Counted from the stretch's first letter, positions 38,262-50,900 are shown. The stretch is DNA of 64,000 bases from Gymnorhina tibicen (GCA_013399875.1 VXAZ01003270.1:944116-1008115); one strand, 5' to 3'. The notes: generated by a model from the letters alone, not told the origin. Translations and numbers: made by a program.

Positions 38262-41200
38262 CCAGAGAAAATAAAGACTAAACATATGATTAATCCAAGC
38301 ATCAGCTAAACCAGAATATTTTTTCTTCAATCAATACAGTAATGCTAGCAAGATTTTTTATTTTACTTTTAGCATCGCTTAACTTTCTTATAGAAATAAC
38401 ATCCAGATAATGCCTGTACTGTCAAAAATTACATATTCATAATTTCCTATCTACAGTCACCAACATAATCATTTGTTTTGTTAGGAGCATACTCAGGAGC
38501 TGCCTCCTCCTGGAGGAAACAGGTTCTCAAACACTACATGGAGACTTTGCTGAAGTGGGAACTGCGTGTCAAATCTCCTTGCGTAGTGTTAAACATTATT
38601 TCCTCAAATGTGTTTAGCCTCTGGACTTCACAGGAGAAAGAGAGTCTTTCACAGACCTGCTTGCCTCTTATGCTTACTGAGAGCACAGCATTCACTACCA
38701 CCACGATCCCTGTAAAGCTACAGCAAGCAAAACACAACACAGAAAAGCCTTCGCTTTTTGTCCTGTGCTCTTAAAAGTTCCCACTGAAAAAGAAGTGCTC
38801 ATTTGATCTTATAAAAGATTTCTCTTGCAAATTATGATTTCAAGTAGTAAAGTGATCTTTAAAAAAGGTATTTCCTGAAAAATACTTTCAAAATCATAAC
38901 TCTGAGTCAGACAAGAGCTTAAATCCAGTATCTGTGCAGAGTAGAAAGCTCAAATTGCTTTCTAATTTGACTTTTCCTATCTGCTCCTGAAAATGTCACC
39001 AAGACCCAATGATAAAAGAAACTCAGAGAAGAACTGCAAACCTACTATTTTTTTCCCTCTCATTCACTTCAAAAACATAATCTTCATCCAGGAGAGCCTT
39101 TCCGAGAAGAGAAGCTCAGCTGTAAGGCCAGTGTGTGTATCAAGCACAAGTCATAGTTCATGACGGTGATGTCTGGGCACTGCAGTAATGTAGTTAACAG
39201 GGAAATAACAACCACAACAGCACAATATTCACAAACATCAGTAAACTCTGCATCTAGTCCAGATTTTCTATTTTCATAGAGAGCGTTTATTCTTTTTAAG
39301 TAGATCCACAGCCCAAGGTCTCCACCTGCTCTGCATTAGACCTACCGAAGTCCCTTTTTTCACCACTCCTTTTTGCTACTAAGCATATGCAGAGCTCCAT
39401 GGAATCAGAGTAAAGGAGATTTCCCAAGTGCTGCTAAAAGGCTGAATTGCTTCCCCCAGGGGGTCCCTGTCACTTGATTAATATGTGTAGCTGTTAAAAG
39501 CTGTTCAAATGACAGTGCTAAAAAACTGAACAAGCACCACAGAGAAAAGGCTGGCTAAAATAACCGAACCATGAAAATAAAATTAATAAAAGAATGGCAA
39601 AAAGAAAACTAAATAAAAGCAGGGGAAATATAAAGGGCAAGGATATAGGCAGAGCTGACAGTCATCTGAAATCAGCTTTCTCTTCCCTCCTTACTTTCTC
39701 TTCCTCCTTCCCCCTCCCTATTTCCTAACTCCTCCACTCTACTTACACAATTCTTTGGCCTCTACTGACAGTTTAGCATTACAAATCCTCATGCTGAATC
39801 TCATGAAGTCAAGCAGGCTCAGTGAAGATCACTGGGCTCAGCTTACTCCTGGTATCCAAATCCATGGAGTTACACAAGGGATGAGCTGGAACCAGTGACA
39901 TTTTCTGAGTTTTCTGACATCCAGCTTTGGAGCTCTGTAACTCCAGACTGATGATACACAGTGAAGGGTTCTCTGAACACAGCAAAGGAGAAAGAAAAAA
40001 TATGAGTTCCTTGAATGGTTTTCATCATAGTAGTTGCACTACATCTGTCATATATCAGAACCATTCCCATGTTTCCTGCACAAGATTCATAACAGCTCTA
40101 AAACCCTACCATACTTCACCAAGTTGGAAAACAAATTTCCCCATAGATGGAGAAATATATTTTTGAGGTAAAGTGGCAAGGAACACAGCGTCCTTTAGAG
40201 CAACTTAACAAAAGAAATTGTACTATTCCCGGAAAGCCTTTTGCAATCTCTGCTTTTTTATCTGAAAAGTCGCTACAGTTGTTTATTCATGAAGCGATAA
40301 TCCTCTCTCTTTGTCTCAGTGAAAACTTCTTCCTGGGAGATAAAAATAGTTTGCACGAACCTTCTGTATTGCTTTTGAGTAGTAATAACCAACTCGCACC
40401 ACGGCTGTATTTTTTTATTATTTGTACTGTAATAATGCTGGGAGCCCCTTGCTGGCTCTGGATGTCACTGTGTTGAAATTGAGCACATATGGGATAAGAC
40501 ACACCCATTGATATGACCAATCAGATGCACTGCATTTTGAATGGAAGAGGTAGGGAAAAAGTAATCAGAAAATAAGACTGCCAAAGACCTCAAGAGGTCA
40601 TCTGATCCATATGGGGATGCATGGCAGACCCACTTTTGGCTGATCAGCCATTGCTCTCAGTGGTTTCATCCATTTTACAAAAGCAAAATTAAAAGATTGT
40701 GTTGTGCCTATGAAGCCAATTGCCCGGTTGCAGCACTTAAGTCAAAGTTTAACCCAAAGCTCACAAGTCCTGGTCAATAGAGACCATGAAAATATTTTAT
40801 CTTACCTGAATTCGGGAGTGTCTGAGGAAAACAATCATAAACCTGTTATCTGTATCTGCTATGAAACAGTGAGTTAAAATAATGAAAATCTACCTACCAG
40901 TTATAATTTTTTATTTGCTCTTCTGCACTCAGGAATACCTAAATAAAAGCACAAAACCCACAAATAGCTGTATATCCACATATCCACATCATTTAGCACA
41001 CTGCATTAGATATTTACTTTTCCTTCACTATCAGTAAAGCACTCTATTCCATGCCGTATATATGAAATCTGCACTACACAAAAATTCACACAAGATAAAA
41101 TACCAAGATCAAAAGCACTCTATATCTGACAAAGACTTTTTACATACTGCAATGCATCTCTCCCCATGTACTCTATGAAGCAGGATACACACATAACATC

Positions 41201-42434
41201 AGACAAGCTCATCCTTTCAGTCAGTTATTGCAGATACTGAGTTTTCTGTTTCAATGCAGAAGAAAAAAATAGTTCCAAGTTACAGACAGTTCCTTTTCTA
41301 TCTCCATGTTCTCATCGCTTCTCTAGGATGAAGTGTAATCACCCTCTTTTGCAGGTTACTGTTTCTACCTTCTATTTCAAGTAAGTTTATACATTAGTGC
41401 AACCGAGGCAAGATTAATATGACTTTCCTTTTTAATATAAATCTTTTGATTTGTTGCTGAATGGACTGTTCTCAATATTGCTATCTAACTGCAAGGGACA
41501 ATGTTGTTTATCATTTCCCCTCGAAGGCAGCCATCCAGATCTAGATATTACAGTACTTTGAATTTAGAAACCATGAAATATAAATGTGTTCCTACCACAG
41601 GAATTAAATGAATGTTTATTTTACATCTGAAGCACCTTTTACATTTCCTTTCCATCTATGACACCTAGATAAAAATCCCCACTAAAATAGGCAGCTAATG
41701 CTGAAGATTTCCTCTGAGTAAGATATATAGGAGTTCAAAATTCATTAAATGCAGATTATTTTAAGAAATAAAAATATAAGTAATTACACTTAGTTACAAA
41801 AGTAATGGAGCATTTCACCCCTTTGGAAATACTGGGGTTTTTTAAGCATATCTTGGGACAACTCCCTGACAAAGTCTAAATCTTGCTTAGAAGAAAAAAA
41901 AATGGAAGATTCTTTAAAATATTTTGAAGTATTGTTTGAAATTATTGCTCAAAAACATTTTTACAATACATAAAATATAGTCTAAGCTGTAAATCTGAAA
42001 TGAAAAAGCCAGTGTGATAGCTTTACTCACATTATATTTCAACCATGTTTCTTTCCAGTTTGGAAATGAAAGGACATCCCATAACTTCTGAATTTCCTAT
42101 CAGATAAGGAAAACTGGTTCCAGTTTTCAGAGAATACTTAACTTTTTCTCAGGTAAATGGTTCCTTCTGCGGGCCGTACTCTCCTCTAGGCACACACTCC
42201 CACAGCAAAGCCAACTATTAAAACACTCAGTGTACTTAAACACAGCAGAAGTTAATTAAGGCATGTCCTTTGTTGCTGACAGCACACTGGGAGCGTGAAG
42301 GACATCAAATCTGTCCCATGCCACAGAACTGAATTATCCCATACTTCTTGCACAGACTGGTATCACCCTAATGATTAAACAGGCCAAGCCTATTTACATC
42401 AGCTGAGATGTTGATGCTGTGCACATACCTACCA
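38262..42434. other. Unassigned AT-rich DNA
   Basis: No gene is recognised. At 40,580-40,650 the words 'acctcaagaggtcatctgat' faintly recall an old minus-strand CR1 end, too weak to call. A pyrimidine-rich tract lies near 39,680-39,740. Open frames up to about 110 codons have no known domain. Confidence 0.5.
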
Positions 42435-42459
42435 AGTGTAGCTTGAACCAAGCTACACT
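42435..42459. other. Perfect 11-bp stem, 3-nt loop hairpin
   Basis: AGTGTAGCTTG (42435-42445) is followed by loop AAC and the exact reverse complement CAAGCTACACT (42449-42459). No T-run follows and no gene is adjacent. Confidence 0.9.
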
Positions 42460-42545
42460 GCAACAAGGATCTACGATGGACTTTCCTCTGCCTTTTCCTT
42501 AAAGAGAGGAGACCCACAGGACTTGTAAATATTCAAACCAGATTA

Positions 42546-42620
42546 TGTCAGACCATGCCTCAGAATCCTAGAATTACTAAAGTGGAAGAGGACATCCAGA
42601 TTCATTGGGCAACAGAATAA
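42546..42620 (-). mobile_element. Possible short CR1 tail
   Basis: 'cagaatcctagaattactaa' followed by 'gtggaagaggacatccagat' resembles the complement of a CR1 3' end. The match is short and the rest of the element is not evident. Confidence 0.4.
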
Positions 42621-42804
42621 AATAGTGATGAGACCTCCTTCTTACTGCTCAGGGAAATCCTTTCTTCAGCAGATTTCCTTAAGCTCTACCAGAGGTTCTC
42701 ATATGTCAGTCAAAGAAGTGTCACCTTTGCAAAAGGAGAAGACAAATAAAAACTCATATCTACAATCTAGAATCATCCTCACTATAGATCAATGCCAACT
42801 ATGT

Positions 42805-42900
42805 CCTGGGCTGCATCCCCAGCAGCCTGGCCAGCAGGTCAAGGAAGCGGGTGATTCTCCCCTTCTACTCAGCTCTGCTGAGACCCCATGTGTAGATCAG
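42805..42900 (+). mobile_element. Internal CR1 ORF2 fragment
   Basis: 'tcctgggctgcatccccagc', 'ctggccagcaggtcaaggaa' and 'gtgattctccccttctactc' followed by 'ctgagaccccatgtg' match a short internal CR1 ORF2 segment in sense orientation. It has lost both ends. Confidence 0.75.
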
Positions 42901-43907
42901 ATGTTAGGGAAGGTTCAGCAAGTGACAGGAAAGGGAGGTTTAGCAAAGGGATGGGAAAGGAGGGTCGGGAAGGGATAGAAGTTTTGGTTTGGGTGTCCTG
43001 GAGAAGACAGAGCTTGGGTCACACATAGGTGAGGAAGGATGAAGATGAGGCCTGAGCAGGTCAAAGGGAGGGAAGGACATTGTGGGCCAAGGGAGAAAAG
43101 GGGAGGCTGGGGTACACAGCACCTCAGCTCAGCTCTTGGTCCATCCCACTGACCAGCTGCTGCCCAGTGGTGGCCCCAGAGCTTAGGCCCACAGTGCTCC
43201 CCCTCCAGGATGGCTACAAGACAATGCTGACTGTTCCTTATCTCAGCACTCAGGGCCACTTCACTCCATGGAGAGGAGTCTTCCAGCCACATGAATCCCT
43301 CCCTACCATTAGACCAAATATCCTCCATGCCAGATCCTCCCTCAGCCTCTGATTACCACTACTGTGCAGTTCCAATTGAAATTACCCCTTCACGGGTCTC
43401 ATGTGTCCCCAAGCCCACCCATGGAACCACCAGTGCCCCGAACTGCTGCCACTGCTCCGGGGTAGCTGGCACCTCTGTCCCTGCTGGCCCAGGGCAGCAG
43501 GGCCCCACTTTGTCTTTGGGATGTGCTTGGACAGGAGCCCTGCATGACCCCAGCCAGGGAAGGGAAAGCTATTTTGCACCACCACACAGCTCACCTCCAT
43601 TGTCCTTGGTGCCCCTGCACCCTGGCACTGCGCATCACTGGCAACAGGCGGGCTCATCCCCTTGGCAGGCTCCCTGCAGGGGCTCCTCCCGCCCACCCAG
43701 CGCCCCAGCCACCACAGGCTCCCACACCCCCGTTCTGGGGTCCAGTGGTGCCTGGTGCCAGCCCGTCCCCACTCTCGGGGGACACAGAGGCGAGGGGCTC
43801 AGCAGGGGCTGGAACATCACCACGGAAGTCAAGGCTGGCAACTGCTGGAAGCCCGCGCTGTCTGCGGGACGGGGAGACTCTGAATGTGCTACAGACTGGA
43901 GGGAACA

Positions 43908-43926
43908 GGAGGAGGAGGAGGAGGAA
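43908..43926 (+). repeat. Trinucleotide repeat (AGG)n
   Basis: About six 'agg' units in the GC-rich block, reading as a glutamate run in one plus frame. Confidence 0.85.
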
Positions 43927-44012
43927 GACCCTCGCACCCAGCCCCCAGCCCGCGGCAGCACCGCCTTGTATCAGAACCAGCGGGGCCGGCAGAACTAGCA
44001 GTGGCGCGCCCC

Positions 44013-44028
44013 NNNNNNNNNNNNNNNN
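44013..44028. other. Assembly gap, 16 N
   Basis: Sixteen undetermined bases in the most CpG-rich part of the block. The size may be nominal, so reading frames across it are not reliable. Confidence 0.99.
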
Positions 44029-44488
44029 CAATACCCAGTCCCCCCCGCCCCCATTTCGCCTGCATGGCGGCATCCTGTCAGCCACCCCAGCCTCTGCAGA
44101 CACACCGGGATGCCCTGCAGGAGGCTGGGAGCCGCGCAGAGCCCCGCTCCGCCGGATGCCCGCCGCTGGGAACAGCACCCCCCGCTCTCCGCCGATGGCG
44201 CCTGAGGCGGCACCGGCCCCGCGCCGCCGCCGCCGCGCGCGCTTCTCCTCCTTCCTGACGGCGCCACCCAGCGGCTGCGGCACGTGCGGCACCTCCGGCG
44301 GCGGCATCGGCGGCGGGAGCCCGCGGTCCGCTTTTCAATTTCTTTCTCATTAGTAAACCAGATTTAGCTCCAAGGGAATTGGTACGAGCCGACTGAATTC
44401 GGAACCCTGAAGGTTTCAGCAGGGTAGCCAGGGATGCGGGTCCCTTGTAGCCTCTCAGCCTCCAGGAGTTCCCTGGCGCGGTGTCTCC

Positions 44489-44628
44489 ACCCAAGGCGAG
44501 AGCCTTCGACCCAAGCGGAGAGCCTCCGATCCAAGAGGAGAGCCCTTGCCCCAAGGGGAGCGCCCTTGACCCAAGGGAAGAGCCCCCGACGCCAGAGAAG
44601 TGCCCTCGATCCAAGGGGAGAGCCCCCA
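44489..44628 (+). repeat. 20-bp minisatellite, seven copies
   Basis: Seven adjacent units of exactly 20 bases start at 44489, 44509, 44529, 44549, 44569, 44589 and 44609. The first reads ACCCAAGGCGAGAGCCTTCG. Units differ at several positions but share the CCAAG and GAGAGCC cores. As 20 is not a multiple of three, the array reads through all three frames. Proline- and serine-rich open frames on this strand are a by-product of the repeat and not evidence of a gene. Confidence 0.95.
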
Positions 44629-44669
44629 GCTGCCAACCCGCCACTCCAAGGAGGACCGGCCCCACTGAG

Positions 44670-44697
44670 ACACACACACACGCACAGACACACACAC
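44670..44697. repeat. Interrupted (CA)n microsatellite
   Basis: CA units with CG and GA interruptions just after the minisatellite. Confidence 0.9.
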
Positions 44698-47600
44698 CGC
44701 CCCGCTGGGGCTCCACCTACTCCCTGGTCACACCCGATCCACAAACATGATCGCATTAGCCCTCACTGACTGGGAGATTTTTGCCTTCTGCCCCACCACA
44801 GCAGAAGTGCCGTGATCTGTATGGAACTTCCATCAGTTTTTGCCCAAGACTCAAGTATCTTGACTGGTTACTGATTTTTTTTTTTTTTTTTCCCGCAAGG
44901 CTTAGAATCACTATTTGGAAGGCTCATGGCTCTTGGAAAAGTTGGTACATAGGTGGACAGCAGAGAGTTAAAAGTGACACTTTAGCTGTGGTAAAGGTCT
45001 TTTTAGAAAAGGGTAATTCAGCAGCACTTTAAAAAAAACGCTGGTCTTGGCAGCTATGTAAATTTCCCAAGAAATTTGACCACCACCACCACCCCTCTCA
45101 TCCCAACCAAACCAGTTTAGTAAGTTTTCCATATTTAAAACATTAACTGTTCTGAGTAGACACACTAGTCACATGGAAAGCTGCTTCTCCCAGACAAGAA
45201 GGATTGCACTGTTGTGCAACCATAGAATTACGAATAAGAACTGCACTTTTCAAAAGTTGTTTGCTATTTGATTTAAATATTGTTTTGTCTTGCACCACTT
45301 ACTTGCTATGCGCTTTTTTGTTAGACTACTGGAAGAAAGGTGTGATCAAAATCAAAGTGAACTTGCTAAAAATTTCTGCTCTATTGACTGAAAATATTTC
45401 TGCCATCCTCACCAAAGCTTTTTTTGACATCTCTCCTTCTAGCAAAACAAATTATGTCTGTCAGCAAAAACATTGGGTGTGCTGGCCCAATTTTATATTT
45501 TTTTTTTTATTTTTAAGTGTGATGTCTTCTTACTCTGTCTGAACGCAAATCTTCCAGTTTTTTAAAAATGTCCAGTGATTTAAAAATGTGTATAACTCTG
45601 GGAAATCTGTTTCAGCATTGATGAGGAATGGCACCATCTATTTTTAGGATGTTCACTGTTGACATGGATACCTTCGTGAGTGCAAGGGAAAATGAAAAAG
45701 AAAGGAAGAATACCTTCTGGTAGTTCGTCTTCCCTGCATCAATTATCCTAAGTTATTAGACACAAGTATTTTTCTTTTGGTTCATGTATCAAGTGAGAAA
45801 TACATGTTGCAAAACCACCAGCAACTAACAGAGGCCTGGTTTGATTAGCAAGAGAATTATGTTTTTGATCCCAGATGCTGTAGCTTATGCACATTACTGG
45901 CTCAAGTGTCAGCAGCTTTTGACCTCAAAGCCATATCCAGCAAGCCATCTGGATCAAACTCACAGCCCATTTAGCATGAGCTAGGAACATTTATCAGGTC
46001 AATAAAGCTTTCAAAGAAGCAGCCATCTCAGAGTATGAAGCTTATTATGGAACCACCGTCAGCACTGCAAGATGCCAGAACATGTTAGCCCCATTCCTCA
46101 CGTTATGATGTGAAAGGAGCTCTCCTTGCAGTGAAAGACATGTCAGACAGCACAAATAAGAGTTAAGCAGGTGACTAGGATCAATGAGCAGAAATATGTC
46201 TGCGCCTGATAAGGTTTATTCACTGTTCAGAATGGGGTCTGCCAGCACAGATCAGCACAGGAGACAAGCCAGATGGCAGATGTCACTGCTCAGGAATAAA
46301 AGCCCTTACAGAACAACCTTGGTTCCACCTTCATTGATACCGTGTATTGCCAAACAGTAAAAATTTGATCTGGGTAAGACAAGAGCACATGACTGTATTT
46401 ATGTCACGCTAGAAAAAAAATGATAAGGTATTTACATCAACTCCTTGCCACTTGGAAAAGATGGCCAATACCCAGTCCACTGTAAAAGGAGAATGACATG
46501 AGACAGTTTCTGCTCTGGAAGAGAGTTCACTGGCACAAAGTCATCCCTTCAAAAAGGAAAAGCGTTCCATTTGAATTGGCAGGATGAGCTTGCATCAGTT
46601 ATGTGCTTGTCCCATGTGTCTGTGTTGTTTTCATCTGATTTAGCCTCTTAAAATGAAGCTGCATGCCACAACTTCAGTGTCACGTGTGTCCAGCATTTTA
46701 TAAAAGTCCATATTCATCACTGGAAACTCTAGCTGGAGGTGTTGCCTTTAGGATGCATATAGAATTTATCTCATCTAACTTTAGATGTCAATAAAGTAGG
46801 CTTTGATCTACATCAAAGCTAGCCATCAGAGCCTAACATGATAGCAAAGAGAAAAAAAAAGGAACACATGGAACATGACTCGCCAGGTTTTGTTTAGAAG
46901 CCCTTTTCACAACATGATGACTCTAACCCTGGGAGCCACCATTCTTTACACTCACCTGAAAGAGAACCAGCTGAAATGTAGTCATCTTTACGATATTTAT
47001 ATAGTCAAGTGAATCCCACAAAAGTAAATTAGAACAAAACTACCAGTCCCTTTAGCACGTCTCTGACTGTTTACTGTCAGGTGGCTGCTACTTTTCCATG
47101 GTTGTTGAACTTGGCCGTATTTTATCCCATAAATGAAAGTCAACCTTTCTTCCCAGAAGTTTATAATTCACCTTAAAGGATTACCAGAAATATTTTATCA
47201 CCTGCTCTGGTGTTTAAACATTTCCTAAAACAATCTGTTAGACAGGAAGAAATGAGAGGGGGAGATCATTCAGAGAACTCTATCAGGAGACTAAGTGGAC
47301 TGTGAAATGCTCAAATATATGGTAATTGTCAGCTTAATAGAGTATGTATTCTGATTGGTAGTGGGGAGTCATTTAAACAATTAGAAAGATTCCGGTTTGT
47401 CAGTACAGTAATCCCACAATTGCATTTAAAAAATTTCAGCCAGGGCATTGGAAATTATAATTACTGAAGAAGATGCCTAATTTTTTGAATGGATCCTTGA
47501 TTTTTGCTATTGAATAACTAGAAGCAGAAATAAACTTTTTTAGGGCACTAGGGATCTGTGTCCTCTCAGTTAGCCAATGCCGGCTGAAACCACTTTCAAG

Positions 47601-47862
47601 GTGGTCAATGATCAGGACGTTGGACGTTCCAAATGTGTTCCAAAAAGGTGTTCCAAAAACCCAGGCATTTAGAATTACTCAGATGGCTCTCCTAAACACT
47701 AAGCCATCACTATAAGAAACACTTTCAGAATCTTTGTCCTCTTACTTGCTTGCATTTTTACAAGAGGCGGACAGACTGTGGATGTGCCTCTGAAGACGGC
47801 TGGAGACAGATGGAAGCTCTCTCTGTCCGTGTGCTGAGCTGGGCATACGCAAGCTAAACGCC
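44698..47862. other. Unassigned AT-rich DNA
   Basis: No gene or recognised transposon. A long T run lies at about 44,876-44,893. Repeats are few, so conserved non-coding sequence could be present, but that cannot be judged from one genome. Confidence 0.5.
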
Positions 47863-47925
47863 GCTCAGCAGTTGTGTAGCTGTATTAGCACAGCAGTGTC
47901 AACACAGCTACACGACTTCTGGAGC
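47863..47925 (+). ncRNA. Pre-miRNA-like hairpin candidate
   Basis: Bases 47870-47891 pair with 47896-47917 around a 4-base loop (AGCA). The outer 14 positions (AGTTGTGTAGCTGT with ACAGCTACACGACT) pair throughout with one G-T wobble. Two A-C mismatches and another wobble lie nearer the loop. Four more pairs follow outside a single mismatch (47865-47868 with 47919-47922). The size and near-complete pairing resemble a small microRNA precursor. It could equally be a decayed inverted repeat, and either strand could be transcribed. Confidence 0.3.
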
Positions 47926-50900
47926 ACAACAAATGAGGCACAGCACTGTGCAAACACAGCCAAACAGCCTCTGGATGGTGTTTGGTGTAGCCCAGCAAAT
48001 ATTACTTTTTTTGCCATTCCTGCTAAAAGGCCACATGTTTTTTATTGACCTGACAGAAAAGGGTGTCAGCGTATGTTTGGGCTTGTCCTGGCCTAAGCTG
48101 ATGATGAGCTTGTTTTATTTTACTGGGGGAGGAAATGTCCAGCAGTCGGTTTGCTTTGAGTTAGCTCTAGTTTATAGTGATAACAAGTAGATTTTCTGTG
48201 TAGATTAAACTACCTGTGATCCTAGAATAGAATACGGCTTCCAAGAATGCAAACACAGTGTGTACTGGTGGTCCCAGACTGTAAACACAAATCCCAGTGG
48301 TCAGTCAGTGGTCACTGCAGGCAGGCAACTGTCTAAACCACTAGGGACTGCAAAATTGAATAATTGAGGACTAAAGAAAATAAAGTCTTTGTAATGCAGG
48401 CTGTATTAAGAAAATAGTGAAACATAAACCCAAACTGACCCCCAAAACAGATGAAGAAGGGATCTCCAGCCATCAAACCCTGCTGGATAAGAACTGAGAA
48501 CACTGGTGGCTGCAGACATTCCCTCCAGCCCCACTGCTGTCAGCCCCATGACTGAGAGGGACATGGGAAGGATGGAGCAACACCGGAGAAAAGAGGAAAG
48601 TATTCTAATTTTGCAGTTAATAGGATTTGGGGCTTACCACAGGACTTCTTTGCAACTGCCGCACAACCTGAGAACAAAGACAGTGGCTTTTTTCCTCAAA
48701 ACATATTCACCCTAATATTCATTTAGCTTCATTTTAGATATTTATAGTGTAGACACATACATTTGATCGAGCCATTCTGGGCTCATTTTATAGTGACTTG
48801 AGTAAACCAGGTACTTTTAGGGCATGAATTATCTAATCTGTTTTAGGCTGACAGGATTTGCACCCTAGAATAATTCATATAGCACTGACTATAAAAGGGT
48901 TCAAGGCAACTAATTCAGAGAGGGAGAGTTACCAGGACTTTTACCTGTAAGAATGTGATTCCTCCCTTCTGTAATTATGCCAGTCTATTCATCCTTGTCT
49001 TCCTTATTTACAGATTATTTCAATCAGCAATTACTCATTGGACTGAAATCCCTTAGAAAGCATGGCCCCAGGATTTAATTCTAAAACAACACCGTTGGAA
49101 GTACGGATCACTCATTTGGAAGAATCTTGCATTGTACCAATAATAATGACAACAGAACTAATAAACAGAGGCCATAATTTCAAAGGTATTGCTGGAAGAA
49201 ATAGATGGGAACTATAGAAAAATCAGTGCCTTTCCAGGAAGTGGCAATTCAGCATCTTCCTGAATAAGGGTCTTATTAGGAAAATAATATTTAAATTAGG
49301 AGATGAGGAAGCTCAGCTACAAGCAAAGGTTAAGGCACAGCTACATAAGTAGAGGGAGAACTTTGGCAGCAAGTCCCGTAGGAAATAAGGAGGATTTCAT
49401 GCATCTCATCCCTATTTTACACTAACCAGCACATTATTAGGGCATCATAAAGGACAGGCCCACCCTGAGCTTGGGGCTTCCCAGCAGAGAGTTCTTTCCT
49501 GATCCCAAAGCACTGTGGCTGCCTCCAGCGTGAGAGGAACCAACCATGTGAGGCACATGTTGCCAAGCCGGTCTCTGGAGGAGACAGCTTGGCTCTGTGC
49601 ACTTTTATAGCCCCATAAACGACAATACTAACAATTTACTAACTTCTGATAAAGACCAGCTTCTTGGGAATTGCTGATACCTCTATTTCTATGGGAAATG
49701 AATCTCTCTGGAAGCTCTGCTCTGCTGCTTTCTGAGCACATGAAAGTGCTGCTGAAATTCCTAATTGCAAATTGGACTTTTGACAGGGGAAGGCAGAGCA
49801 GACGGGTTGAAATAGCCTTAAAGTGCTTTTCTCTTCCTGATGGCAGAAGAGTTCATAATCCAGACAAATTAACTGATTGGAACAAACAGCATTAAGGCAA
49901 CACAGTGCAATGTTGTGGCTGGCAGCTGGTGGCCAGACACTAGAACATACTTAACCAATTAGCGCTGTCCCCTGCACCAGCCAAAATGCACATTTACAAC
50001 AACTGAGATGTGATCTGGGACATTTTGTGGTCCACATACAGCAGCTTTACCAGGTGGGCCAGAAAAGTGAGATTCTCAGTGGATGAGTTAGCTGGGGCTG
50101 TAATAAACCTAAATCTGCTGGAAGTCAGTCTTTGCATATCTTATTGGCAGAACTACTCCAGGTTTAGCTGAGCTGTCTCTTTTGGCTTTATAACACTTCA
50201 AGGAGATTTTAGAGGCATTTTGTGATTACTGATGCCTTTCCATACTTAAAAAAAAATAGGTTGAGGATCTTTCAGAATATTCTTTTTCTGACACTGTAAC
50301 AGTTACACTTACAGAATAATTATTCTTGGTACTCATACAGTAGCTTCTGTCAGCTTTCATAACAAGTTCAAAGAACTAACAAGCTAGAGGTTAATTTTCA
50401 AACTCAGCTTCAGTGACTCAGCAGTCCTAAAAAAACACAGTCAGTTGTCTGTGTTCTCTGCCTACAGCTTTAGGTACTTAAGTCACTCATATCTGAAAAA
50501 GTAAGCTGTAGAGACTTGAGGGAGAGCTGGGGAGAGATCACAGATCTCATGACACTTAGTCGTGTATCTTTGCCAAAAGACTGTGTTGCATCTTAAGCCT
50601 CAATTTTTATTTTTTTTTTCTAATATACCATGGGAATGCTGGCTTGCCAACACCCTGGCATCACAGTGTGCACTATGGAGAATCCAGGGATCTGAGAGCA
50701 GCATTTTCTCTCCTTAATGGCCCATGGCTTGGCAAAATGATTTGCCTTGGGTTTCTACCTGTCCTCAAGCAAGGAACACAGAGTGGCAATGACATTGTTA
50801 AAATTAATCTGTCTATTCACTGAGTACATTAGTTTAATTTCAGTTCTGAGAGTAATGAACCTCATTTTTGATACACAGACTCATGATTCATTCTGAATGT

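Larger units (their letters stand above)
43640..44640. promoter_or_regulatory. CpG-island-like GC-rich block
   Basis: GC and CpG density rise sharply here. They peak at about 43,975-44,340, with runs such as 'gcgccgccgccgccgcgcgc' and an E-box-like CACGTG at about 44,281. In vertebrates such blocks usually mark promoters, so this is the best promoter candidate in the window. The direction of transcription is unclear. Open frames are long on both strands (up to 276 codons plus and 217 minus). They cross a 16-N gap and are what GC-rich DNA gives by chance, and none resembles a known protein. It could also be a GC-rich minisatellite region without promoter function. Confidence 0.55.

Noticed and set aside
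40580..40650. Words resembling the end of an old minus-strand CR1
   Set aside because: Only about 20 bases fit and the following sequence does not.
40805..40870. Minus-strand exon-like segment ending CAG|GTAAGA
   Set aside because: The donor is good but the acceptor is weak and the open frame is only about 25 codons.
41356..41382. Possible 27-base micro-exon between a 'cttttgcag' acceptor and a GTAAGT donor
   Set aside because: Such short pairs of splice-like words arise often by chance in AT-rich vertebrate DNA, and nothing supports a transcript.
43523..44353. Plus-strand open frame of 276 codons in the CpG block, and a 217-codon frame on the minus strand
   Set aside because: Both cross the 16-N gap, whose true length is unknown. 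Stop codons are rare by composition in such GC-rich DNA. Neither shows a domain or homologue I recognise.
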